Shown here in pieces: positions 8,935 to 19,289 of a stretch of 64,000 nucleotides of DNA. Positions within the stretch are counted from its first letter, which is position 1. Every line of letters begins with the position of its first letter. The notes beneath the pieces are model-generated. The model was given only the letters and a program-made list of their open reading frames with translations. It ran no database searches and was not told the DNA's origin. This DNA comes from Martinezella hainanensis. Its GTDB lineage: Bacteria; Pseudomonadota; Alphaproteobacteria; Rhizobiales; Rhizobiaceae. The DNA lies in the NCBI RefSeq assembly GCF_900094555.1, contig NZ_FMAC01000003.1, forward strand, positions 1 to 64,000. The letters are read 5' to 3'. The translations under genes were made by a program, and so were the position numbers.

Positions 8935-9840
8935 TCACGAGCGGCTCCGTCCGCTCCTCGCCTCCTCGACCGGGCTGCGCACCGCGGCATACATGCCAGT
9001 CGTGCGGAACTCGGTTGGATTGATGCCATAGATGCGGCGAAATACCTTTGAGAAATAGTTGGCATCGTCGAAGCCTGACATGATCGCTACTTCCTTGACC
9101 GGAATGAAGGCTGCCTTGGTCAGCAGCTTCGCGGCGCGTTGCATGCGCTGCTGCAGCACGAATTCCGCCGGCGGCACACCTTCGCTCTCGGCAAAGACGC
9201 GTGAGAAATGTGCACGGCTGAGGCCGCTCACCTTTGCAAGCTCATCGACCGGCAGGGGTTTGTCGAGATTGGCGTTGATATGGTCGATGACAATCTGCAT
9301 GACGGAGCGGTCGGCGGCAAAGGCATGCGAGCCGAAGACGTCGTCATAAAGCGCCATGGCTGCCTCATAAGCGATAGCCGAAGCCGAAGCAGGTGTCTTG
9401 GCACCCTTGACCAGCCGCAGGCTGCAATCGGCCAGATGATCGATGGTTGCCTGCTGCAGCTTCAAGACGGGACCGGCCGCGGCGAGGATCAGGCGATGGA
9501 TGCGCAATGCCTCCTCGCCATTCATGGAGATCCAGAAATACTCCCAGCGCTCCCCTTTCTCCAGCCAGTAGCGATGATTGTGCGGCACGAGCACCAGGAG
9601 CGTATCGCCTGAATCCACGCGATAGCTGCGATTTTCGTAGCGCAATCGCCCGGTACCGCTGATCGTGTGCTGCAGCACGGTGAACGGCGTCTGGCCGCGC
9701 CGCCGCCCGTCCCAGTCATAGGGCTCGTCGTGCCTGACTTCATAGCCAGCGCTGGTCGGCATGGCATGCAGGCGGTGGCGTCCGCGCGGCAGCGAAACCG
9801 TCCGCATGACCTGTCCGTTGTCGATCAATTCCTGCAGCAC
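8935..9840 (-). CDS. agpT: AraC-family regulator of alpha-galactoside genes (AgpT-like)
   Basis: A 301-residue activator with an N-terminal cupin-like sensing domain (YRVDSGDTLLVLVPHNHRYW near 78-97) and a C-terminal double helix-turn-helix (about 190-290; VDELAKVSGLSRAHFSRVF, then VKEVAIMSGFDDANYFSKVF). It starts at a GTG with AGGGG upstream. It is divergent from a GH4 and transporter operon in the same arrangement as Sinorhizobium meliloti agpT, whose product activates melA-agp genes. The symbol rests on that synteny and family. A perfect TATAAT lies about 45 bases upstream of the start on the minus strand. Confidence 0.75.
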   Translation of the reverse strand: MLQELIDNGQVMRTVSLPRGRHRLHAMPTSAGYEVRHDEPYDWDGRRRGQTPFTVLQHTISGTGRLRYENRSYRVDSGDTLLVLVPHNHRYWLEKGERWEYFWISMNGEEALRIHRLILAAAGPVLKLQQATIDHLADCSLRLVKGAKTPASASAIAYEAAMALYDDVFGSHAFAADRSVMQIVIDHINANLDKPLPVDELAKVSGLSRAHFSRVFAESEGVPPAEFVLQQRMQRAAKLLTKAAFIPVKEVAIMSGFDDANYFSKVFRRIYGINPTEFRTTGMYAAVRSPVEEARSGRSRS

Positions 9841-9884
9841 AAAATTACCCCTAAAAGCATAATAGTTCTCTGTTCGCTTCGGTT

Positions 9885-9890
9885 ATTATA
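9885..9890 (-). promoter_or_regulatory. putative -10 box for the AraC gene
   Basis: TATAAT on the minus strand, 45 bases ahead of the GTG start, inside the 211-base divergent region. No good -35 box is visible, as expected for an activator-dependent or regulated promoter. A 7-base direct repeat, GCATAAT, at 9857-9863 and 9892-9898 flanks it and could be part of AraC-type operator half-sites. Confidence 0.35.
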
Positions 9891-10051
9891 GGCATAATCC
9901 CGCCAGAAAACAGCGCTTGACCGCCGTAGAGGACCGGCGATTGGAGGAAAACCCACGATTTCGGCCCGTCTCGCAACCGGTGTGATCATGGGGCGAAAAT
10001 GCTGCTGTCTCCCCTGCCGCTGCTCGTTCGACCGACTTGAAGGTGAGGATC

Positions 10052-11518
10052 ATGAGTTTCAAAATCGCTATTATCGGCGCTGGCAGCGTCGGCTTCACGA
10101 AAAAGCTGTTCACCGACATTCTCTGCGTGCCGGAATTCCGCGATGTCGAATTCGCGCTGACCGACATGAGTGAGCACAATCTGACGATGATCAAGGCGAT
10201 CCTTGACCGGATCGTCGAAGCCAACAAGCTGCCGACGCGCGTCACCGCCACCACGGATCGCCGCAAAGCACTGGAAGGCGCGCGCTATATCATCAGCTGC
10301 GTGCGGGTCGGCGGATTGGAGGCTTACGCCGAAGATATCCGCATTCCGCTGAAATACGGCATCGACCAGTGCGTCGGCGATACCATCTGCGCCGGCGGCA
10401 TTCTCTATGGCCAGCGCAACATTCCGGTCATCCTCGATTTCTGCAAGGATATCCGCGAGGTCGCCGAAAGCGGCGCCAAATTCCTGAACTATGCCAACCC
10501 GATGGCGATGAACACCTGGGCGGCGATCGAATATGGCAAGGTCGACACGATCGGCCTTTGCCACGGCGTCCAGCACGGCGCTGAACAGATCGCCGAAGTG
10601 CTCGGCGCCAAGGACAAGAACGAACTCGACTATATCTGCTCGGGCATCAACCATCAGACCTGGTTCGTCGATCTGCGCCTCAACGGCCGCAAGATCGGCA
10701 AGGACGAGTTGATCGCCGCCTTCGAAGCGCATCCGGTCTTCTCGCAGCAGGAAAAGCTGCGCATCGATGTGTTGAAGCGCTTCGGCGTCTATTCGACCGA
10801 GAGCAATGGTCACCTGTCCGAATACCTGCCCTGGTATCGCAAGCGTCCCGACGAGATCAACAAATGGATCGACATGTCGGACTGGATTCATGGCGAAACC
10901 GGCGGCTATCTGCGCCACTCCACCGAGACGCGCAACTGGTTCGAGACGGAATTCCCGCAGATCCTCGACAGCGCCTCGCAGCCGATCGATCCCGCGCGCC
11001 GCTCCAACGAACATGCGAGCCACATTCTCGAAGCGCTGGAAACCAATCGCATCTATCGCGGCCATTTCAACGTCAAGAACAATGGTGTCATCACCAATTT
11101 GCCAAGCGATGCCATCATCGAGTCGCCCGGCTTCGTCGATCGCTTCGGCATCAACATGGTGGCAGGCATTACGCTGCCTGAGGCATGCGCTGCGACATGC
11201 ATCTCTTCGATCAACGTTCAGCGCATGTCGGTCCATGCCGCCATCAGCGGCGATATCGATCTCTTGAAGCTCGCCGTCCTGCACGACCCGCTGGTCGGCG
11301 CCGTCGCCACGCCGGAGGAGGTCTGGCAGATGGTCGATGAAATGGTCGTCGTGGAAGCGCGCTGGCTGCCGCAATACGCCCACGCCGTGGATGATGCGAA
11401 GGATCGCCTGTCGCGCGGCAAGGTCAAGACGCGCGACTGGAAGGGTGCAGCGAGCCGCAACGTTCGCTCGATCGAGGAGTTGCGCGCGGAGAAAGCCGCC
11501 TTGAAACAGGCGGGCTGA
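10052..11518 (+). CDS. melA: GH4 alpha-galactosidase (MelA-like)
   Basis: A 488-residue glycosidase that uses NAD and a divalent metal to cleave alpha-galactosides by an oxidation-elimination mechanism. The dinucleotide-binding motif GAGSVGF is at 9-15. Metal ligands are Cys170 (GLCHGVQ) and His201 (GINHQTW). The ATG at 10052 follows AAGGTGAGG; a TTG five codons earlier lies on the far side of that site. It opens an operon with an oligopeptide-class importer, as melA does before agpA in S. meliloti. GH4 enzymes also include alpha-glucosidases and glucuronidases, so activity is inferred from context. Confidence 0.82.
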   Translation: MSFKIAIIGAGSVGFTKKLFTDILCVPEFRDVEFALTDMSEHNLTMIKAILDRIVEANKLPTRVTATTDRRKALEGARYIISCVRVGGLEAYAEDIRIPLKYGIDQCVGDTICAGGILYGQRNIPVILDFCKDIREVAESGAKFLNYANPMAMNTWAAIEYGKVDTIGLCHGVQHGAEQIAEVLGAKDKNELDYICSGINHQTWFVDLRLNGRKIGKDELIAAFEAHPVFSQQEKLRIDVLKRFGVYSTESNGHLSEYLPWYRKRPDEINKWIDMSDWIHGETGGYLRHSTETRNWFETEFPQILDSASQPIDPARRSNEHASHILEALETNRIYRGHFNVKNNGVITNLPSDAIIESPGFVDRFGINMVAGITLPEACAATCISSINVQRMSVHAAISGDIDLLKLAVLHDPLVGAVATPEEVWQMVDEMVVVEARWLPQYAHAVDDAKDRLSRGKVKTRDWKGAASRNVRSIEELRAEKAALKQAG

Positions 11519-11535
11519 CGAGCAAGCAGGCCGGA

Positions 11536-11589
11536 AGATGGAGGTTGAGGCGGGATCTTAAGGGGATAGCCCGCTTCAACCAGCCATCT
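11536..11589 (+). terminator. intercistronic hairpin after melA
   Basis: A long imperfect stem of about 18 bp (AGATGG, GGTTGA and GCGGG blocks pairing with CCCGC, TCAACC and CCATCT) with one small internal loop, followed by TTTCGTTTC. It lies between melA and the binding-protein gene. It could be a leaky terminator or a transcript-end protector that sets different levels for the two genes. Confidence 0.6.
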
Positions 11590-11654
11590 TTCGTTTCAAA
11601 GGAGGAACGCGAGGCCTCGAACGGAGCGCTCGCGATTTTGGGAGAGAGAACAAG

Positions 11655-13742
11655 ATGAGACATTTTCGACCGATCGGCCTTCTGGCCGCGTTGACGATTG
11701 CCACATCCGCAATCGCCATGACCGCTTATGCGGCCGAGCCGACTGCGCCACCCGTTCCACCGGTCTTTCCGGCGGAAGGCAAGATCAAATATGTCGAGCG
11801 CAGCTCCATTCTGGAGTTCAAGGCGCTGCCCGAATATCACGAACCCGCCTGGGTCACCGATAATTTCGTCAAGACCGGCAAGCTCCCGCCCGTCAAGGAT
11901 CGCCTGCCGAAGGAGCCGCTGGTCTATAAGACCGGCAACATGCCTGACGGCATCGGCGTCTATGGCGACACGCTGCGCCATGTCATCGGCGGGCGGCCGG
12001 AAGGCTGGAATTACGGCGCTGGTCAGACGCAGGGCTGGGGCGGCATCGACATCGGATTGTCCGAGTGCCTGACGCGTACCGCACCGCTCTTCCAGGTCGA
12101 GGCCAAGGACACCGAACCGCTGCCGAACCTTGCCAAAGGCTGGGAATGGTCGGCGGACGGCCACAAGCTCACCATGCACCTCATCGAGGGCGCGAAATGG
12201 TCCGACGGAGTGCCCTTCAACGCCGACGACATCATGTTCTACTGGGAAGACGAGGTCATCGACCCGAACGTGTCGCCACTCGGCGGCGGCGCATCGCCGG
12301 AAGCCTTCGGCGAGGGAACGACGCTGAAGAAGATCGACGACTACACGATCGAATGGACCTTCAAGGACGCCTTCCCGAAGCAATATCTCTACACGATGGC
12401 CTATCCGAACTTCTGCCCGGGTCCATCGCATATCCTGAAGCCGCAGCATCCGAAATATTCCAAGAATACCTACGACCAGTTCAAGAACGCCTTCCCGCCA
12501 GAATATATGAACATTCCGGTCATGGGCGCCTGGGTGCCGGTCGAGTATCGCTCCGACGATATCATCGTCATGCGCCGCAACCCCTACTACTGGAAGGTCG
12601 ACGAGAAGGGCAACCAGCTGCCCTACCTCAACGAGCTGCACTACAAGCTCTCCACCTGGGCCGATCGTGACGTCCAGGCCGTCGCCGGCTCCGCCGACCT
12701 GTCGAACCTCGAGCAGCCGGAAAACTTCGTCGCTTCGCTGAAGCGCGCAGCACAGCCCGATGCGCCTGCGCGTCTGGCCTTCGGTCCACGCCTCATCGGC
12801 TATAATCTGCAGATGAATTTCTCCGCCAACGGTTGGGGCAATCCGGACGAGCGTGCGCAGGCTGTGCGCGAACTGAACCGCAACGAGGATTTCCGCAAGG
12901 CCGTTACCATGGCGCTCGATCGCAAGGCCCTCGGGGAATCGCTGGTCAAGGGACCCTTCACCGCGATCTATCCCGGCGGCCTGTCTTCGGGCAGCAGCTT
13001 CTATGATCGCAATTCCACGGTCTATTATCCGTTCGATCTCGTAGCGGCAAAGGCCGAGCTCGCAAAAGCCGGCCTGAAGGACACCGATGGCGACGGCATC
13101 GTCAATTTCCCGGCCGGCGTCAACGGCGGCAAGGATGTGGAAATCACCCTTCTGGTCAGCAGCGATTACACCACCGACAAGAGCCTTGCCGAGGGCGTCG
13201 TCAGCCAGATGGAAAAGCTTGGACTTCGGGTGATCATCAATTCGCTCGTCGGTCCGAAACGCGACGATGCCAACTACAGCGGCCGCTTCGACTGGATGGT
13301 CCGCCGCAACAGCACGGAACTTGCGTCGGTGGTCCAGAATACCGAGCAGCTTGCTCCCGTCGGCCCGCGCACCAGCTGGAACCACCGCGCCCCGGAAAGC
13401 GGTCAGCTTGACCTGATGCCCTTCGAAAAGGACATGGTCGACATCGTCAACAAGTTCACGACGTCGAAGGATAATGACGAGCGCGTGGCCCTGATGAAGC
13501 AGTTCCAGAAGATCTCGACCGGCAATCTCTACAATATCGGCCTTACCGAATATCCGGGCGCGCTCATAATCAACAAGCGCTTCTCCAATGTTCCCTCAGG
13601 CACGCCGATCTTCCTGTTCAACTGGGCGGAAGACTCGATCATCCGCGAGCGACTGTGGGTGGCTGCCGACAAGCAAGGCAAGTACGAGCTGTTCCCCAAT
13701 GAGCTTCCCGGCGCTCCGGGCAGTGCCGGTCCGATCAAGTAA
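11655..13742 (+). CDS. agpA: oligopeptide-class ABC binding protein, alpha-galactoside type
   Basis: A 695-residue periplasmic binding protein of the SBP_bac_5 (DppA/OppA) family. A Sec signal peptide runs over residues 1-27 (ending AYAAEP). The family core is seen in LAKGWEWSADGHKLTMHL and GAKWSDGVPFNADDIMFYWE near 160-195. At 695 residues it is longer than the usual 530-550 of peptide-binding members, as in the large subgroup that handles sugars and antibiotics. AgpA of S. meliloti is an alpha-galactoside binder of this class. Adjacency to GH4 genes and two permeases supports that reading. GGGAGAGA precedes the ATG. Confidence 0.78.
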   Translation: MRHFRPIGLLAALTIATSAIAMTAYAAEPTAPPVPPVFPAEGKIKYVERSSILEFKALPEYHEPAWVTDNFVKTGKLPPVKDRLPKEPLVYKTGNMPDGIGVYGDTLRHVIGGRPEGWNYGAGQTQGWGGIDIGLSECLTRTAPLFQVEAKDTEPLPNLAKGWEWSADGHKLTMHLIEGAKWSDGVPFNADDIMFYWEDEVIDPNVSPLGGGASPEAFGEGTTLKKIDDYTIEWTFKDAFPKQYLYTMAYPNFCPGPSHILKPQHPKYSKNTYDQFKNAFPPEYMNIPVMGAWVPVEYRSDDIIVMRRNPYYWKVDEKGNQLPYLNELHYKLSTWADRDVQAVAGSADLSNLEQPENFVASLKRAAQPDAPARLAFGPRLIGYNLQMNFSANGWGNPDERAQAVRELNRNEDFRKAVTMALDRKALGESLVKGPFTAIYPGGLSSGSSFYDRNSTVYYPFDLVAAKAELAKAGLKDTDGDGIVNFPAGVNGGKDVEITLLVSSDYTTDKSLAEGVVSQMEKLGLRVIINSLVGPKRDDANYSGRFDWMVRRNSTELASVVQNTEQLAPVGPRTSWNHRAPESGQLDLMPFEKDMVDIVNKFTTSKDNDERVALMKQFQKISTGNLYNIGLTEYPGALIINKRFSNVPSGTPIFLFNWAEDSIIRERLWVAADKQGKYELFPNELPGAPGSAGPIK

Positions 13743-13757
13743 GATCGCATGAAACAC

Positions 13758-13792
13758 CCCATGGCAGCCGTCATGACGCCGGTTGCCATGGG
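13758..13792 (+). terminator. hairpin after the binding-protein gene
   Basis: A perfect 9-bp stem, CCCATGGCA and TGCCATGGG, enclosing 17 bases that are themselves partly palindromic. It sits 15 bases after the binding-protein stop and lacks a T-run, so transcript stabilisation or partial attenuation fits better than full termination. Confidence 0.45.
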
Positions 13793-13899
13793 ACCTGAAA
13801 CATCCAGCGATCAGCTATCGCCGGGTAAAATGAAGCGCTGGCGCATCTCGTTCCCAGAGAGGGAGACTGCCGACAGCATCAAGAGAAGCGAACCGTCCG

Positions 13900-14910
13900 A
13901 TGTTACGATTCCTGCTCGTTCGCATAGCCTCGGCGATCCCCGTGCTCTTCATCCTGAGCGTGGTGACGTTTGCCATCATCCAGGCACCGCCGGGTGACTA
14001 TGCCGATTACATCCGCTCGCAGCTGATGAACCAGGGCGGCGCGTCCTTCGAACAGGCTGACGCTCAGGCGCAAGCCTATCGCAAGGAACATGGCCTCGAT
14101 AAGCCGATGATCGTCCAGTATTTCAACTGGGTTGGCGGCATCGTCACCAAGGGTGATTTCGGCTACAGTATGGTCTACAACAAGCCGGTGGCCGATGTCG
14201 TCGGCGAGCGCCTGCCGCGCACGCTGGCTTTGGCGCTGGTATGCCACATCCTGGCATCCATTCTCGGCATTGGTTTCGGCATATGGGCGGCGACGCGGCA
14301 ATATAGCTGGATCGACAATCTGCTTGCCGGCATCTCCTTCCTCGGCATGACGGTGCCGCGCTTCCTGATGGCGCTGATCATCGTCTATATCCTCGTCTTC
14401 CAGCTCAACGTCTCGGAAATCGGCAGCTTCTTCTCGCCGCAATATGGTGGCGCACCGTGGTCCTGGGGTAAATTCGTCGATCTCGTCAAACACGTCTGGC
14501 CGGTCGTTGCGATCGCCACCTTCGGCGGCCTCGCCTACAACATGCGCATCATGCGCGGCAATCTGCTCGACACGCTGAATGCCCAGTACGTGGAGACAGC
14601 ACGCGCGAAGGGTCTTTCGGGCGGCGCCGTTGTCATGCGCCATGCCGTGCCGAACGCGCTGCATCCGCTCATCATGTATCAGGGCGTCGTCCTGCCCTAC
14701 ATGCTGACCGGCGAAATCGAAACCGCGATCATCTTCACGCTGCCAACCGTCGGGCCGGCGATCGTCGGCTCCATGGCGGTCGGCGACGTCTATGTCACGG
14801 CAACTTTCATGATGGTGCTTTCGGCGACCCTGATCATTGGCAACATCATCGCGGACGTATTGCTCGCCCTGCTCGATCCACGTGTGCGTCAACAGGGAGG
14901 GATCCACTGA
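13900..14910 (+). CDS. agpB: ABC transporter permease (DppB type)
   Basis: A 336-residue inner-membrane permease. It starts with the DppB-type opening MLRFLLVRIASAIPVLFIL and has about six membrane helices. The ATPase-contact loop is at ARAKGLSGGAVVMRHAVPNAL near 230-250. It carries the substrate delivered by the preceding binding protein. Its stop and the next gene's start share bases (TGATG), so translation is coupled. The symbol follows the S. meliloti agp order. Confidence 0.82.
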   Translation: MLRFLLVRIASAIPVLFILSVVTFAIIQAPPGDYADYIRSQLMNQGGASFEQADAQAQAYRKEHGLDKPMIVQYFNWVGGIVTKGDFGYSMVYNKPVADVVGERLPRTLALALVCHILASILGIGFGIWAATRQYSWIDNLLAGISFLGMTVPRFLMALIIVYILVFQLNVSEIGSFFSPQYGGAPWSWGKFVDLVKHVWPVVAIATFGGLAYNMRIMRGNLLDTLNAQYVETARAKGLSGGAVVMRHAVPNALHPLIMYQGVVLPYMLTGEIETAIIFTLPTVGPAIVGSMAVGDVYVTATFMMVLSATLIIGNIIADVLLALLDPRVRQQGGIH

Positions 14911-16037
14911 TGCTCGCCTTCAGCAATTCCCCGCCGCCGCCGGAAGAAAAAATCAAGCACAAGAGTGGCAACGAGAGCTATATCGCGCTGGTATGGCGCC
15001 GCCTCAAGCGCTCCTGGACCGGCATGGGCGGCCTTACCCTCGTCATTCTGCTGCTGTTGATGGCGATCTTCGCCGAATTCGTCGCGCCGCTCGATCCGAA
15101 GGCGACCGATACCGGCTTTGCGCCGCCGCAGGTCGCAAGCTTCCGGGACAAGGACGGCGGTTTCGCCTTCCAGCCACGGGTCTATGCGCTCGTTGAAACC
15201 ACCGATCTCGACCCGGTCACGTTCCAGCCGATCGTCGGACCGGACTACGACCATCCGCGCCTCCTCGGCTTCTTCGTCAAGGGCGATCCCTATTATCTCT
15301 TCGGCCTGATCCCCGGCGACCGGCATCTGTTCGGCACGACCGACGGCGGCCCGGTTCATTTCCTCGGCACCGACAAGTTCGGCCGGGACGTGCTGTCGCG
15401 CGCCATCTACGGCTCGCGCATCTCGCTGATGATCGCGCTGACAGTCGTTGCCATCGTCACCATCGTCGGCACCACAGTCGGTATGATATCGGGCTATTTC
15501 GGCGGCACGCTCGACGCCTGGATCCAGCGTTTCGTCGAAGTGGTTCTGGCCTTCCCGCAGCTGCCGCTCTATCTGGCGCTGACCTCGCTGATCCCGGTGA
15601 CGGCGCCCACCAACGTCTTCCTTGCCTTCGTCATCATCGTCATGTCGGCGCTCGGCTGGGCGCAGATGTCCCGCGAGGTTCGCGGCAAGACGCTGGCACT
15701 GGCAAGGATCGATTATGTTCGGGCCGCCATGGCGGTGGGCGCCACCGACCGGCGCATCATTCTCCAGCATATCTTCCCGAACGTCATGAGCCACGTCATC
15801 GTTACGGTGACGCTGGCAATCCCCAGCGTCGTTCTCCTGGAATCCTTCCTTGGTTTCCTGGGCTTTGCGGTGAAGCCGCCGCTGATCTCCTGGGGGCTGA
15901 TGCTGCAGGATACGTCGACCTATTCGGTCATCGGCTCCTATCCCTGGATTCTCTCGCCCGTCGCCTTCGTTCTCGTCACCGTCTTCGCCTTCAATGCGCT
16001 CGGCGACGGACTGCGCGACGCGATCGATCCCTATTGA
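14910..16037 (+). CDS. agpC: ABC transporter permease (DppC type)
   Basis: A 375-residue permease of the DppC class. It has an N-terminal cytoplasmic segment, a first helix near 35-60, and an enlarged periplasmic region (residues 60-150) that is typical of the partners of large binding proteins. The ATPase-contact loop reads DYVRAAMAVGATDRRIILQH near 270-290. GTDKFGRDVLSR precedes the core helices. It pairs with the DppB-type permease just upstream and is followed 13 bases later by the ATPase gene. Confidence 0.82.
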   Translation: MLAFSNSPPPPEEKIKHKSGNESYIALVWRRLKRSWTGMGGLTLVILLLLMAIFAEFVAPLDPKATDTGFAPPQVASFRDKDGGFAFQPRVYALVETTDLDPVTFQPIVGPDYDHPRLLGFFVKGDPYYLFGLIPGDRHLFGTTDGGPVHFLGTDKFGRDVLSRAIYGSRISLMIALTVVAIVTIVGTTVGMISGYFGGTLDAWIQRFVEVVLAFPQLPLYLALTSLIPVTAPTNVFLAFVIIVMSALGWAQMSREVRGKTLALARIDYVRAAMAVGATDRRIILQHIFPNVMSHVIVTVTLAIPSVVLLESFLGFLGFAVKPPLISWGLMLQDTSTYSVIGSYPWILSPVAFVLVTVFAFNALGDGLRDAIDPY

Positions 16038-16050
16038 GAGGAGAAGGACC

Positions 16051-17721
<1,671 letters not shown>

Positions 17722-17739
17722 CATCCAGGAGATTTTGAA

Positions 17740-19110
17740 ATGACAGCAACTCCCAAGATCACCTTCATCGGCGCCGGCTCGACCGTCTTCATGAAGAATA
17801 TCATCGGCGACGTCTTGCAGCGCCCTGCCCTAGCAGGCGCCAGGATCGCGCTGATGGACATCAACCAGCAGCGGCTCGACGAAAGCGCCATCGTCGCTCG
17901 CAAGCTGGCCTCGACGCTCGGCGCCTCGGCCACGGTCGAGACTTTTACCGATCAGCGCAAGGCGCTTGACGGCGCGCACTTTGTCGTCGTCGCTTTCCAG
18001 ATCGGCGGCTACGAGCCCTGCACCGTCACCGATTTCGAAGTGCCGAAGAAATACGGCCTGCGCCAGACGATCGCCGACACGCTCGGCGTCGGCGGCATCA
18101 TGCGCGGCCTGCGCACGGTCCCGCATCTCTGGAAGATCTGCGAGGATATGCTCGCGGTCTGCCCGAATGCGATCATGCTGCAATATGTGAACCCGATGGC
18201 GATCAACACTTGGGCGATCGGCGAGAAGTACCCAACGATCAAGCAGGTCGGCCTTTGCCATTCGGTCCAGGGTACGGCCATGGAATTGGCGCACGATCTC
18301 GACATTCCCTATGACGAGATCCGCTACCGTTCGGCCGGCATCAACCACATGGCCTTCTATCTCGAATTCGAGCATCGCCAGGCCGACGGTTCCTATCGCA
18401 ATCTCTATCCGGATCTCGTGCGCGCCTATCGCGAGGGACGCGCGCCGAAGCCCGGCTGGAACCCGCGTTGCCCGAATAAAGTACGCTACGAAATGCTGAC
18501 CCGCCTTGGCTATTTCGTCACCGAAAGCTCGGAGCACTTCGCCGAATACACGCCCTACTTCATCAAGGAAGGCCGCGAGGACCTGATCGAGAAGTTCAGC
18601 ATTCCGCTTGACGAATATCCGAAGCGCTGCATCGAGCAAGTGGCACGCTGGAAGAACCAGGCAGAGGAATATCGCACCGCCGAGAAGATCGAGGTCAAGC
18701 AATCGAAGGAATATGCCTCCTCGATCATCAATTCGGTCTGGACCGGCGAACCCTCCGTCATCTACGGCAATGTCCGCAACAATGGCTGCATCACCTCGCT
18801 GCCGTTCAATTGCGCGGCCGAAGTCGCCTGCCTCGTCGACGCCTCCGGCATCCAGCCGACCTATGTCGGCGACCTGCCGCCGCAGCTGACGGCTCTGATC
18901 CGCACCAACATCAACGTGCAGGAGCTGACAGTAAAGGCGCTCATGACCGAGAATCGCGAGCACATCTATCATGCCGCGATGATGGACCCGCATACGGCGG
19001 CCGAACTGGATCTCGACCAGATCTGGTCGCTGGTCGACGAACTGCTCGTCGCCCACGGCGACTGGCTGCCGGAATGGGCGCGCGGCAATCGCAAGGTTCA
19101 GGCCGCCTGA
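17740..19110 (+). CDS. second GH4 glycosidase
   Basis: A 456-residue GH4 enzyme, paralogous to the one that opens the operon. The NAD motif is IGAGSTVF at 10-17. Metal ligands are Cys173 (GLCHSVQG) and His203 (AGINHMAF). It starts 18 bases after the ATPase stop, with CAGGAG upstream. Two GH4 enzymes bracketing one importer suggests that different alpha-linked glycosides, or different linkages within one oligosaccharide, are processed. Alpha-galactosidase is the default reading; alpha-glucosidase or glucuronidase is possible. Confidence 0.83.
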   Translation: MTATPKITFIGAGSTVFMKNIIGDVLQRPALAGARIALMDINQQRLDESAIVARKLASTLGASATVETFTDQRKALDGAHFVVVAFQIGGYEPCTVTDFEVPKKYGLRQTIADTLGVGGIMRGLRTVPHLWKICEDMLAVCPNAIMLQYVNPMAINTWAIGEKYPTIKQVGLCHSVQGTAMELAHDLDIPYDEIRYRSAGINHMAFYLEFEHRQADGSYRNLYPDLVRAYREGRAPKPGWNPRCPNKVRYEMLTRLGYFVTESSEHFAEYTPYFIKEGREDLIEKFSIPLDEYPKRCIEQVARWKNQAEEYRTAEKIEVKQSKEYASSIINSVWTGEPSVIYGNVRNNGCITSLPFNCAAEVACLVDASGIQPTYVGDLPPQLTALIRTNINVQELTVKALMTENREHIYHAAMMDPHTAAELDLDQIWSLVDELLVAHGDWLPEWARGNRKVQAA

Positions 19111-19137
19111 AGCCATTCTCTCCCGGCTTGCGGCCCA

Positions 19138-19173
19138 AAGGCCTCGCGGTGCTGCCGCGGGGCCTTACATTTT
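19138..19173 (+). terminator. terminator of the agp-type operon
   Basis: A 12-bp stem (AAGGCCTCGCGG with CCGCGGGGCCTT, one G-T pair) with a five-base loop, followed by ACATTTTT. It lies 28 bases after the second GH4 stop codon and fits a Rho-independent terminator of the six-gene transcript. Confidence 0.75.
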
Positions 19174-19289
19174 TACCGTGCCGGAGAAAATGAAAATCCA
19201 AAACGCGGGCGAATGTCGCATCGATAACCGATGGCAAAGCGCATTCGCCTGGGTTAGAAAACACTCGCAGTTTGGAGGAGACAAACGAC

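Noticed and set aside
11424..13385. A 653-residue open frame opposite the alpha-galactoside binding protein.
   Set aside because: It is a shadow of a GC-rich gene in the opposite strand, with no family motif and low-complexity charged sequence.
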